From Bifidobacterium scardovii JCM 12489 = DSM 13734 (lineage in GTDB: Bacteria > Actinomycetota > Actinomycetes > Actinomycetales > Bifidobacteriaceae): 64,000 bases of DNA. Shown here one piece after another: positions 27,393 through 35,101 of this stretch (positions are counted from its first letter, which is position 1; each line of letters begins with the position of its first letter). The stretch covers positions 2,170,001 through 2,234,000 of the forward strand of contig NZ_AP012331.1 of NCBI RefSeq assembly GCF_001042635.1. Reading direction: 5' to 3'. The notes beneath the pieces were generated by a model, which made no database searches, was not told the DNA's origin, and saw nothing but the letters and a program-made list of their open reading frames with translations. Made by a program: the position numbers and the translations under genes.

Positions 27393-29672
27393 ATGTCGAG
27401 TTACTCGTCACAGATCCGCGAAGAACAGCATGCGGTCGACCGCGCTTACGGCCGTCTGGACGCCATGCGCGCACAGGTCAAGGACTGGCTTGACGCCGTA
27501 CGCGCCCGCGGGGCGCACGGCTCGCCGACCCAGCGCACCGAGCGGGACTCCTTCGCCACCATGTACGAGGACCGGCTCACGCAGATGCGCGCCGTGGAGG
27601 ACCGGCTCGTCTTCGGCCGTCTCGACGACGCCGACGGCAACCGCCACTACATCGGGCGCATCGGCCTGTCCGACGACGACCACGAGCCGATCCTGACCGA
27701 CTGGCGCGCCGAGGCGGCCCGTCCGTTCTACGAGGCGACGCCGTCGCACCGCGGCAACATCGTGATGCGCCGCCATCTGACCCTGCGCTTCCGCGAGGTG
27801 GTCGGCATCGAGGACGAGGTACTGGACGTGCACGCCGAGCAGGTCGGCCAGGCGGCCTCATCCGGCACGCTGACGGGCGAAGGCGCGCTGCTGGCGTCGC
27901 TCAGCTCGCGGCGCACCGGCAAGATGACCGACATCGTCGCCACGATCCAGGCCGAGCAGGACCGCATCATCCGCTCCGACCTCGCCCACGCCGTCGTCGT
28001 GCAGGGCGGGCCGGGCACCGGCAAGACCGCCGTCGCGCTGCACCGCGCCGCATACCTGCTGTATACGCACCGCCGCACGCTCGAGCGTTCCGGCGTGCTC
28101 GTCATCGGCCCCAGCTCGACGTTCCTGCACTATATCGACCAGGTGCTCCCCTCGCTGGGCGAGACCGGCGTGGTCAGCCGCACCATCGCGGATCTCATCC
28201 CCGGCGTCGAGGCCACCGCAGTCGACTCCCCGCTGGCGGCCAAGCTCAAGGGCGACCGGCGCATGGCGCGTCTGGTGGCCAATGCGGTCGCGTCCCGCGA
28301 GAGGGTCCCCGCCAAGCTGCCGGTCGTGCGCGTCAACGGCTTCGCGGTGCCGATGACCGCGGCCGACATCGAACAGGCCCAGGGCGACGCCAGGCGCACC
28401 CATCAGCCGCACAACAAGGCCCGCGAGACCTTCGTGCGCAGCATGCTTTCGGCGATGCGCGCGCGCTACGCCGAGCAGCTCGACTACACGCCCGACGAGT
28501 CCGAGCTCTCCCGCGTCACCTCGCTGCTGCGCATGAACGACGAGGTGCGCAGGACCCTGAACCTCGCGTGGCTGCCGATGACCGGCCCGTGGCTGATCGA
28601 CCAGCTGTGGTCGCACCCCGAGCGGCTGCGCGCCCTGGCCCCCTGGCTCACTGAGGAGCAGGTCCGCGCGCTGGCCCGCGAGAAGGGGGCTCCGCTGACC
28701 CGCTCCGACATCCCGCTGCTCGACGAGGCGATGGAACTGCTCGGCCCCGATCCGAAGGCGGCCTCGCGCATCAGCGCGCAGGACGCGGCGCGGGCCGAGG
28801 AGGAGCAGTTCGCGCGCGACACGCTCGCCCAGGCCGGCATCGGATCGGGCATCGTCACCGCGCAGATGCTCGTCGACAATCTCAGCGGCGACGCCGCGGA
28901 GCCGATCTCGCACCGGGCCGCGTCGGACCGCGAATGGACATACGGGCATATCGTGGTCGACGAGGCGCAGGAGCTCACCGACATGGATTGGCGCATGCTC
29001 ATCCGCCGCTGCCCGTCGCGCTCGTTCACGATCGTGGGCGACGTGGCGCAGACCGCCGCGCTGGGCGGCACCCGCTCCTGGCCGCACACCATGAACCGGC
29101 TGTTCGGCGAGCGGAACTGGACGCTCAACGAGCTGACCATCAACTACCGCAATCCGAAGGAGGTCTCGGAGCTCGCCTCGCGTTTCGCCAGGAACGAGGG
29201 ACTGTACATCTCCACGGTCAACGCGGTGCGCACCATCCCCGATTCGGTTCGGCGCGTGAGTGTCGAGGACCGCCCCGCGCTGCTCGACGAGGTCGCGGCG
29301 ACCACGGTGGAGCTGACCCGCGAGTTCATCAGCGACGACGGCACCGGCCGCATCGCCGTGATCGCGCCGGACGACATGCTCGGCCAGCTGCGGCCCCACA
29401 TCGACGGCGTGCTGCGCCGCGCGCTGCCGGCCGCGGAATACGAACGGCTGAGCCGGCAGGGCGAGTGGGAGCGGCAGGTCAACGTCTGCGACACCGAAAT
29501 GGTCAAGGGACTGGAGTTCGACGCCGTCATCGTGGTCGAGCCCGGCCAGGTGGAGCAGCAGGCGCCCTCCAGGCTGGTGGCCGCGGCCGACCTGTACGTG
29601 GCGATGACCCGGCCGACGCAGCGGCTGTTTATAGTTCGGACTCGCGAGGACGAAAACGATCTTGTCCTCTAA
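27393..29672 (+). CDS. helD: HelD-like RNA polymerase-recycling ATPase/helicase
   Basis: 759 aa superfamily 1 NTPase. N-terminal coiled region (EEQHAVDRAYGRLDAMRAQV), then Walker A GGPGTGKT with K211, Walker B region HIVVDEAQELTDMDW, and C-terminal motifs (TINYRNPKEV, VKGLEFDAVIVVEP, YVAMTRPTQRL). Length, layout and the N-terminal coiled arm match HelD, which removes stalled RNA polymerase from DNA, rather than UvrD. The start ATG 27393 (MSSYSSQIREEQ) is chosen because GGGAACGGA lies just upstream and family similarity begins here. Divergent from mraZ, with about 250 bp between them. Confidence 0.88.
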   Translation: MSSYSSQIREEQHAVDRAYGRLDAMRAQVKDWLDAVRARGAHGSPTQRTERDSFATMYEDRLTQMRAVEDRLVFGRLDDADGNRHYIGRIGLSDDDHEPILTDWRAEAARPFYEATPSHRGNIVMRRHLTLRFREVVGIEDEVLDVHAEQVGQAASSGTLTGEGALLASLSSRRTGKMTDIVATIQAEQDRIIRSDLAHAVVVQGGPGTGKTAVALHRAAYLLYTHRRTLERSGVLVIGPSSTFLHYIDQVLPSLGETGVVSRTIADLIPGVEATAVDSPLAAKLKGDRRMARLVANAVASRERVPAKLPVVRVNGFAVPMTAADIEQAQGDARRTHQPHNKARETFVRSMLSAMRARYAEQLDYTPDESELSRVTSLLRMNDEVRRTLNLAWLPMTGPWLIDQLWSHPERLRALAPWLTEEQVRALAREKGAPLTRSDIPLLDEAMELLGPDPKAASRISAQDAARAEEEQFARDTLAQAGIGSGIVTAQMLVDNLSGDAAEPISHRAASDREWTYGHIVVDEAQELTDMDWRMLIRRCPSRSFTIVGDVAQTAALGGTRSWPHTMNRLFGERNWTLNELTINYRNPKEVSELASRFARNEGLYISTVNAVRTIPDSVRRVSVEDRPALLDEVAATTVELTREFISDDGTGRIAVIAPDDMLGQLRPHIDGVLRRALPAAEYERLSRQGEWERQVNVCDTEMVKGLEFDAVIVVEPGQVEQQAPSRLVAAADLYVAMTRPTQRLFIVRTREDENDLVL

Positions 29673-29710
29673 GGTAGTGGTATCCGGTCGTTTATTCTAA
29701 GGTAGTGGGT

Positions 29711-30910
29711 ATGCCTAAAGCACTGTTACTGGAAAACATCCATCCCTTCGCCGCGCAGTCGCTGCGCAACCATGGCTTCGAAGTGGAAACCCTCAAGGGA
29801 GCTCTGGGCGAGGACGAGCTGATCGAAGCGCTTGACGGCGTGAGCCTGCTCGGCATTCGCTCCAAGACCAGCGTGACCCGCAAGGTGATCGACGCCCGCC
29901 CCTCGCTGACCGCCGTCGGATGCTTCTGCATCGGCACCAACCAGGTCGACCTCGACTACGCCGGCAAGCACGGCATCGCCGTGTTCAACGCGCCGTACTC
30001 CAACACCCGTTCGGTCGTCGAGCTGGTGATCTGCGACATCATCTGCCTGATGCGCCGCATCCCCGCGCACACGCACCACATGAAGCAGGGCATGTGGGAC
30101 AAGTCGGCCGCCGGCTCGCATGAGGTGCGCGGCAAGACGCTCGGCATCATCGGCTACGGCAACATCGGCTCCCAGCTCTCCGTGCTGGCCGAGGCCCTCG
30201 GCATGCGCGTGGTCTTCTACGACATCGAGGAAAAGCTGGCGATGGGCAACGCCCAGCGCTGCGACACGCTCGGCGAGCTGCTCGAGCAGTCCGACGCGGT
30301 GAGCATCCACGTGGACGGCCGCAAGTCGAACACCGGATTCTTCGGCGAGGACCAGTTCGCGCAGATGAAGCAGGGCGCGATCTTCATCAACCTGTCCCGC
30401 GGATTCGTCGCCGATCTGGGCGCGCTGAAGCAGCACCTGGACTCGGGCCACGTCTCCGGCGCCGCCGTGGACGTGTTCCCCGTCGAGCCGAAGAAGAGCG
30501 GCGACCCCTTCGAGACCGCTCTGGCCAACGAGGACAACATGATCCTAACGCCGCATATCGGCGGCTCCACGCTCGAGGCGCAGGAGGCCATCGGCCACTT
30601 CGTGGCGCAGCGCCTGGAGGACTACTGGGAGAAGGGCTCCACGATGCTCTCGGTGAACATGCCGCAGATCACGATGAGCAGCCTGCCGGGCACCGCGCGC
30701 ATCGCGCACCTGCATGCGAACCTCCCCGGCGTGCTCGCCCACGTCAACCGCGTGCTTGGCGAGGAGAACATCAACATCGCCGCGCAGGCACTCGGCACCG
30801 AAGGCGAGCTCGGCTACGTGGTCACCGACGTGGCCCAGATGCCGAGCGCCACGGCGCTCGAAGCGCTGCGCGACATCGAAGGCACCATCCGCATGCGCGT
30901 GATCAGCTGA
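29711..30910 (+). CDS. serA: D-3-phosphoglycerate dehydrogenase
   Basis: 399 aa SerA, first step of serine synthesis (3-phosphoglycerate to 3-phosphohydroxypyruvate, NAD). NAD-binding GIIGYGNIGSQLSVLAEALG; catalytic region ending TPHIGGSTLEAQEAIG; and a C-terminal ACT domain (HLHANLPGVLAHVNRVLGE) for serine feedback. AAGG lies 8 bp upstream of ATG 29711; a GTG two codons earlier is possible. A 13-bp direct repeat (TCTAAGGTAGTGG) spans both the helD stop and this ribosome-binding site. Confidence 0.95.
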   Translation: MPKALLLENIHPFAAQSLRNHGFEVETLKGALGEDELIEALDGVSLLGIRSKTSVTRKVIDARPSLTAVGCFCIGTNQVDLDYAGKHGIAVFNAPYSNTRSVVELVICDIICLMRRIPAHTHHMKQGMWDKSAAGSHEVRGKTLGIIGYGNIGSQLSVLAEALGMRVVFYDIEEKLAMGNAQRCDTLGELLEQSDAVSIHVDGRKSNTGFFGEDQFAQMKQGAIFINLSRGFVADLGALKQHLDSGHVSGAAVDVFPVEPKKSGDPFETALANEDNMILTPHIGGSTLEAQEAIGHFVAQRLEDYWEKGSTMLSVNMPQITMSSLPGTARIAHLHANLPGVLAHVNRVLGEENINIAAQALGTEGELGYVVTDVAQMPSATALEALRDIEGTIRMRVIS

Positions 30911-30928
30911 CGCACAAGCCTGTTCCTC

Positions 30929-31207
30929 GGCTCCCCTCTTCGGGGAGCCAGCGGCGCCGACTACACGCATTCAGGTTCCCCTCTCCGAGGGAAACCGGCG
31001 GCACATCGGACCTCACGCATTCAGGCTCCCCTCCCCGAGGGGAGCTGTCGGCGAAGCCGACTGAGGGGAGCAAAGGAAAAGGTCCGCTGGACCGTCATTG
31101 ATATGCTCCCGCCAGATGGGCAAGTCCTGCGGACTGCCATAGCAGTGCACGAAGCGCACGCCCCCGCTGGCGGGGGCTGTCGGCGAAGCCGACTGGGGGT
31201 GGTCGGA
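30929..31207. repeat. Nested palindromic elements between convergent genes (copy b)
   Basis: Several units follow each other: three GCTCCCCTC/TTCCCCTC-type hairpins, then CCGAGGGGAGCTGTCGGCGA-AGCCGACTGAGGGGAGC, then a CCCCCGCTGGCGGGGG hairpin and a 23-bp stretch ending GACTGGGGGTGGTCGGA that is identical to copy e at 55394-55416. It fills the space between serA and nrdR, which face each other. Probably acts as, or arose at, a bidirectional terminator. Confidence 0.75.
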
Positions 31208-31260
31208 AACGCCGCGGCAATGCGCCCTCTCAATCAAAAACGACCTTGTGGCCGCATACG

Positions 31261-31728
31261 TCAATCCGCTTCGGCCTTTGCGGCATCGCCGCTTTTCAGC
31301 TGATCAATGGCGTGCTGGAAGTCGACAAGACCGTTGAAGTTCTGGTACACGCTCGCGAACCGCAGGTAGGCCACCTCATCGAGTTCCTTCAACGGCGCCA
31401 GAATCGCCTTGCCCACATCCTCGGAGCGCACCTCCGCCAGACCCCGCGAACGCAGATCCTCCTCCACGCGCTGTCCCAGCATCTTCAGGTCATCCTCCTT
31501 GATGGGCCTGCCCTGGCACGCCTTGCGTACGCCAGAGATGACCTTGTTGCGATCGAACGGTTCGCTGTTGCCCGAACGTTTGGTCACCAGCAGCATGGTG
31601 GTTTCCACCGTGGTGAAACGCTTATGGCATTTCAGGCACTCACGGCGACGACGGATCGAGTACCCATCCTCACTGATACGGGTATCAACGACTTTGGTAT
31701 CCGGTTGTTGACAAAAAGGGCAATGCAT
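31261..31728 (-). CDS. nrdR: Ribonucleotide reductase repressor NrdR
   Basis: 155 aa NrdR. N-terminal zinc ribbon (MHCPFCQQ ... CLKCHKRF, four Cys) followed by an ATP-cone domain (LVTKRSGNSEPFDRNKVISG). It represses ribonucleotide reductase genes in response to (d)ATP. Start at ATG 31728, because the family begins exactly at M(x)CPxC. The 930 bp before it carry tandem repeats and no gene. Confidence 0.95.
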   Translation of the reverse strand: MHCPFCQQPDTKVVDTRISEDGYSIRRRRECLKCHKRFTTVETTMLLVTKRSGNSEPFDRNKVISGVRKACQGRPIKEDDLKMLGQRVEEDLRSRGLAEVRSEDVGKAILAPLKELDEVAYLRFASVYQNFNGLVDFQHAIDQLKSGDAAKAEAD

Positions 31729-31963
31729 GCCCACAACAATAGCGTGAAATACCCCGAACACGCCAAAACCCGGGTTTCGCGTGTCCGCGGAATCCTCTCC
31801 AGGCCCCGGTATCATTGCCAGCCGCCGCTCACTTCCATCGTCTCCGTGTCCGCAGATCCCCATCCATCGCGACACCAAATCAGAAATCACGGAAACGGCG
31901 TCTCACCATTCACTTTCGTCGCTGTCGCATCCTCGGCATCCCCGCCACGAACCGACACCCTCT

Positions 31964-32248
31964 GCCTTCCGATCTCCATCATGCCTTCCGATCTTCACCA
32001 TGGTTCCCGATCTTCACAATGCCTTCCGATCTTCACCACGCCTTCCGATCTCCATCATGAATCTCGATCTTCACAATGCCTTCCGATCTTCACCACGCCT
32101 TCCGATCTCCATCATGAATCTCGATCTTCACCATGCCTTCCGATCTTCACCACGCCTTCCGATCTTCACCACGCCTTCCGATCTTCACCACGCCTTCCGA
32201 TCTCCATCATGAATCTCGATCTTCACCATGGTTCTCGATCTCCATCCC
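31964..32248. repeat. 19-bp tandem array, 15 units
   Basis: Fifteen head-to-tail 19-bp units. The main forms are GCCTTCCGATCTTCACCAC, GCCTTCCGATCTCCATCAT and GAATCTCGATCTTCAC(A/C)AT; the order of the forms repeats in blocks of three (57 bp), so larger blocks were duplicated too. The shared core is CGATCTYCAYCA. A degenerate sixteenth unit follows. Copy number probably varies between strains. Confidence 0.9.
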
Positions 32249-32397
32249 GGCTTCCGGCACTCACCGAATGCCTCATCTCCATCACCTTTGCCGATCGCCC
32301 AACACATGTCCTGCACTGGGCGAATTCTCACTAATCGACCGGTCTTTCCAGCATCCCCGTCCTTCCGGTGTCCAATGGATCCGTTCGCCATTGGACG

Positions 32398-32505
32398 GTT
32401 CTTTCACTCGGGATAGTTCTTTTATTCAGGATATTTCTTTCATTCGGCACAGTTCTTTTATTCAGGACGGTTCTTTCACTCGGTATGCTTCTTTTATTCG
32501 GCACA
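32398..32505. repeat. 18-bp tandem array, 6 units
   Basis: Six 18-bp units alternate between GTTCTTTCACTCGGGATA-like and GTTCTTTTATTCAGGATA-like forms, TC-rich on the plus strand. The period is in frame, so any reading frame across it gives a hexapeptide repeat, but no start or ribosome-binding site supports translation. Confidence 0.85.
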
Positions 32506-32659
32506 AGTTCTCAGCCTTTCATATCGAAACCATCGCCCTGCGATCGGAAAACCATTCCATGATTCGTAGAAACCCGATTTCAATTCATAAAATCTCGGCT
32601 CCATACTTCACGGAATCCCGCCCGTTCCTACCGCACCGCCCCCTACCGCACCGGAACGA

Positions 32660-33172
32660 CTAGCGTTGCAGCAGTCCAGCCCGGTAGTCTGCCACATGGG
32701 TCTGCTGCACCGGAACGACTATGCGTTGTCCGGCTTGAAGCACATCAGTCGACAGATCGTTCAACCGCATGAGCATGTCCACATTCTGCGAGACATCCCC
32801 GCCCTTCGGCGTGATGGACTCCGCATACGACCACAAGGTATCCCCCGGACGCACGGTATAACTGGTCACTTCAGTGGCCGACGGCATGGAATCGGCATGG
32901 TTCGGCGTCATCACGGACAGCACGCCCCATGCCAACAACGCACATGCCACCGCCACCACAATGCGACCGCGGCGATTCAGCCGCACGCCCTGTCCGCTCC
33001 GGCGGGACACGCCGGCTCCACGTATAACGGCATCATGCCCGTCCGCGCCGCTACGATCTCCCTGCATGTGATCATAACGACGATATTCGTCCAGCGCGCC
33101 GCGGGACCGCTTCACCGCGACAGAACGATCGGATCCCCGCACCGTTGCGGCTTGCACTATTGCACCCGTCAT
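32660..33172 (-). CDS. SOS-controlled LysM membrane protein (YneA/DivS-like)
   Basis: 170 aa from ATG 33172 (MTGAIVQAATVRG). A basic N-terminal region is followed by one membrane helix (GRIVVAVACALLAWGVLSVM) and an outer LysM domain (SYTVRPGDTLWSYAESI ... LQAGQRIVVPVQ). Divergent from lexA and preceded by two LexA boxes just downstream of its promoter. This is the arrangement of B. subtilis yneA and resembles corynebacterial divS, which delay division during DNA damage; that role is inferred. An upstream in-frame start at 33211 would lie inside the LexA boxes and is unlikely; GTG 33178 is an alternative. Part of the 3' end (CACCGGAACGACTA) is repeated just past the stop. Confidence 0.8.
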   Translation of the reverse strand: MTGAIVQAATVRGSDRSVAVKRSRGALDEYRRYDHMQGDRSGADGHDAVIRGAGVSRRSGQGVRLNRRGRIVVAVACALLAWGVLSVMTPNHADSMPSATEVTSYTVRPGDTLWSYAESITPKGGDVSQNVDMLMRLNDLSTDVLQAGQRIVVPVQQTHVADYRAGLLQR

Positions 33173-33188
33173 CGCCACCACATCCTTT

Positions 33189-33202
33189 CGAACACACGTT
33201 CT
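33189..33202. promoter_or_regulatory. LexA box 1
   Basis: CGAACACACGTTCT matches the actinobacterial/Gram-positive SOS box CGAAC-N4-GTTCG at nine of ten fixed positions. It lies between the -10 box and the ribosome-binding site of the LysM gene. Confidence 0.85.
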
Positions 33203-33204
33203 AT

Positions 33205-33218
33205 AGAACATCTGTTCT
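33205..33218. promoter_or_regulatory. LexA box 2
   Basis: AGAACATCTGTTCT, eight of ten fixed positions, 16 bp from box 1 and directly downstream of the LysM gene -10 hexamer. Confidence 0.75.
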
Positions 33219-33219
33219 G

Positions 33220-33248
33220 ATTATGGCACATCTGTTCGACCGCCGCAA
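33220..33248 (-). promoter_or_regulatory. Predicted promoter of the LysM gene
   Basis: Leftward strand: TTGCGG (33248-33243), 17 bp, CATAAT (33225-33220). LexA boxes 1 and 2 cover the expected start site. Confidence 0.6.
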
Positions 33249-33258
33249 CACGTCGTGT

Positions 33259-33272
33259 CGAACAGATGTTTG
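33259..33272. promoter_or_regulatory. LexA box 3
   Basis: CGAACAGATGTTTG, nine of ten fixed positions. It overlaps the -35 hexamer of the lexA promoter, so LexA should repress its own gene. Confidence 0.8.
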
Positions 33273-33298
33273 ATTTAGCGCGACTTGCACGTTATGCT
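33270..33298 (+). promoter_or_regulatory. Predicted lexA promoter
   Basis: TTGATT (33270-33275), 17 bp, TATGCT (33293-33298). LexA box 3 overlaps the -35. Confidence 0.6.
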
Positions 33299-33322
33299 AG
33301 GAATATACGAAAGGAGCCGGCC

Positions 33323-34033
33323 GTGAGTACCATTCCCTTTACTCCGCAAGCATCGAAGAGCACGCCATCCGAAAGCGCGCTGACCGACCGCCAACGCAAG
33401 GTTCTGGACGCGATCCGGACCCACATCAACGAACGCGGCTTCGCTCCTTCATTCCGCGAAATCGGCGAAGCGGCCGGTCTGAAAAGCCCTTCCTCGGTCA
33501 AGCACCAGCTGCAGGTGCTTGAAGACAAAGGGTTCATCCGCATGAATGCGAACAAGGGACGGGCCATCGAATTGGTGGAAAACGCAGGAACGGACAAGAC
33601 CGCCACCGCGGTGGCCACGATCATTCCCTTCCCCGACGACGCCAGCACATCGATACAGCAGTCGCGCGACGTTCCGCTGGTCGGCCGTATCGCCGCCGGC
33701 GTGCCCATCACCGCCGAGCAGCATGTGGACGATGTGATGCGTCTGCCCGAACGCCTGACCGGCACCGGCAACCTCTTCATGCTTGAGGTACACGGCGATT
33801 CGATGGTCGATGCGGCGATCTGCGACGGTGATTTCGTGGTGGTCCGCGAGCAGCAGTCCGCTGTCAACGGCGACATCGTCGCCGCGTTGCTCGACGACGA
33901 GGCCACCGTCAAAACATTCCGCAAGGACAATGGGCACGTCTGGCTCATGCCCCACAATCCCGCCTACTCCCCCATCGACGGCACCCACGCCCAGATCATG
34001 GGCAAAGTGGTCACGGTGCTGCGCAAGATCTGA
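33323..34033 (+). CDS. lexA: SOS repressor LexA
   Basis: 236 aa LexA. N-terminal winged helix (LTDRQRKVLDAIRTHINERG ... PSFREIGEAAGLKSPSSVKHQL), then the self-cleavage domain: cleavage bond A125-G126 in IAAGVPI, catalytic S160 (GDSMVD) and K197 (ATVKTFRK). The start is GTG 33323 with AAAGGAG 6 bp upstream; the longer frame reaches back into the promoter and is rejected. Divergent to the LysM gene, with a shared LexA-controlled region. Confidence 0.96.
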   Translation: MSTIPFTPQASKSTPSESALTDRQRKVLDAIRTHINERGFAPSFREIGEAAGLKSPSSVKHQLQVLEDKGFIRMNANKGRAIELVENAGTDKTATAVATIIPFPDDASTSIQQSRDVPLVGRIAAGVPITAEQHVDDVMRLPERLTGTGNLFMLEVHGDSMVDAAICDGDFVVVREQQSAVNGDIVAALLDDEATVKTFRKDNGHVWLMPHNPAYSPIDGTHAQIMGKVVTVLRKI

Positions 34034-34058
34034 ATCGCATCACCTCATAACCTTCTTA

Positions 34059-34100
34059 CGGCCGTGCGGAAGCTCTTTTACGAGAACTTCCGCACGGCCG
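34059..34100 (+). terminator. lexA terminator-like hairpin
   Basis: A perfect 14-bp inverted repeat, CGGCCGTGCGGAAG / CTTCCGCACGGCCG, with a 14-nt loop starts 26 bp after the lexA stop. No strong T-run follows. Confidence 0.65.
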
Positions 34101-34142
34101 ATTCCATATTCGTCTATATTGTGACGCCGCCCGACTCGGCAG

Positions 34143-34710
34143 CATCCACTACTACAGCGGCCTGCCTCATATTTGCCTTATAGCCGACCGAGTTTTCTCT
34201 CCGCCGATCGACCCAACAAGGCAACTCTGCCAGAAACCAGAAGCATTGCTTCGCGGAGACGTATGCCAGCGAAGCACAACCTATGGAGACTAAGAGCGAC
34301 GCCCTAGTTACAAGACGGCATCGCAACCCAACCACGGCATATCCTCGATCGTATAGAAGAACCGTCCCGCCAAGAGAGACCTCAGCGGAGCATACCGCAT
34401 AGAAACCCCAAACTTCACCCCGCCACGAAGCCCCAGCACGGCACACCCAATAGAGACCAGAAGCAACACCCCGCCAAGAAGCATGTCAGCGCAGCAACAC
34501 CCATAGAGGCTACGAGCGGCGCACCGCCTAGAAGACGATAGCGCAGCACAACCACGACCATATAGAAGAACCACCCCGCCAAAAAACCCTCAGCGGAGCA
34601 TACCGCATAGAAACCCCAAACGCCACACCGCCGCGAAGGCCTAGCAGGTCGCACCCCTCAAAGGCTAGAAGCAACACCCCGCCAAGAGGCGTGTCAGCGA
34701 GGCAACGCTT
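34143..34710. repeat. Diverged tandem repeat of about 209 bp
   Basis: TATAGAAGAACC at 34352 and again at 34561 marks two copies with long shared stretches (CTCAGCGGAGCATACCGCAT, then AGAAACCCCAAAC; and AGAAGCAACACCCCGCCAAG). A third, more diverged partial copy covers about 34215-34351. In each copy the leftward strand has a short open hydrophobic frame starting near VWGFYAVCSAE and ending near a PCW motif; the frames differ because the period is not a multiple of three. No convincing ribosome-binding site was found. Gene status is unknown. Confidence 0.7.
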
Positions 34711-34914
34711 CTAGTATCCTGCGTCGTAGTTCGTGTACTATGTCTGGCTCCCCTCTTGGAGGGGAGCTGGCCGCGAAGCGGCCTGAGGGGAGCATTACCG
34801 AGAACATCTGAATCAAGCCGATTCGCATGCGCTCCCCTCAGTCGGCTACGCCGACAGCTCCCCTCTTGGAGGGGAGCCAGAATTACTAAACGAATTAACA
34901 GCGCGGGATACTAG
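34711..34914. mobile_element. MITE-like element with 13-bp terminal inverted repeats (copy c)
   Basis: 204 bp bounded by CTAGTATCCTGCG and CGCGGGATACTAG, which are inverted repeats with one mismatch. Inside are two mirrored palindromic units of about 50 bp (TGGCTCCCCTCTTGGAGGGG and its mirror) around a short core. The element at 44959 has the same ends and flanks but lacks the middle. No coding capacity, so any movement would depend on a transposase elsewhere. It lies between converging lexA and the CDF gene. Confidence 0.7.
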
Positions 34915-35101
34915 AGGATCGCGTCACAGGCCCGCCGCTTATACGGCTTCACCGCGATCGCAGGCTGGCAACAGGGCAACAAGCTTGCCGCCCCATCCCT
35001 GCTCGCCCGGCCATCAGCCACTCGCCCGGCCATTAACAACCCGCGCGCAACCACTCACACGCCCATCCCCCACAACCGCCCACACGGCTGCCCGCGCACG
35101 G
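34915..35101. other. Intergenic, nothing recognised
   Basis: 187 bp behind the CDF exporter gene; C-rich, with no gene, hairpin with T-run, or operator that I recognise. Confidence 0.4.

Larger units (their letters stand above)
31729..32659. other. 930-bp gene-free region with two tandem arrays
   Basis: Between the LysM gene and nrdR. It holds the 19-bp array (31964-32248), a small perfect palindrome (TCCAATGG/CCATTGGA, 32371-32395) and the 18-bp array (32398-32505). Reading frames here are open mainly because of the repeats and have no ribosome-binding sites or similarity I recognise. The stretch is clearly richer in A+T and T+C than its surroundings. Confidence 0.6.

Noticed and set aside
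29668..29708. 13-bp direct repeat TCTAAGGTAGTGG at the helD end and before serA
   Set aside because: Probably a local duplication of a ribosome-binding site; too short for a regulatory claim.
31964..32248. CRISPR array
   Set aside because: Units follow each other directly without unique spacers, and no cas genes are present.
31964..32248. Sequencing-adapter contamination (the reverse strand contains AGATCGGAAG, like the start of a common adapter)
   Set aside because: The units differ from the adapter right after that stretch and show ordered natural variants; but adapter trimming could damage reads here, so long-read confirmation is sensible.
31964..32663. Repeat-spanning reading frames encoding DLHHAFRSSP-like or SFIQD-like repeats
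   Set aside because: No ribosome-binding site; openness follows from the repeat composition and occurs in more than one frame.
33173..33211. Earlier start of the LysM protein at 33211
   Set aside because: It would lie within the LexA boxes and before the expected transcript start.
34114..34654. Annotating the hydrophobic frames in the 209-bp repeat as genes
   Set aside because: Start and ribosome-binding support is missing; kept as a finding instead.
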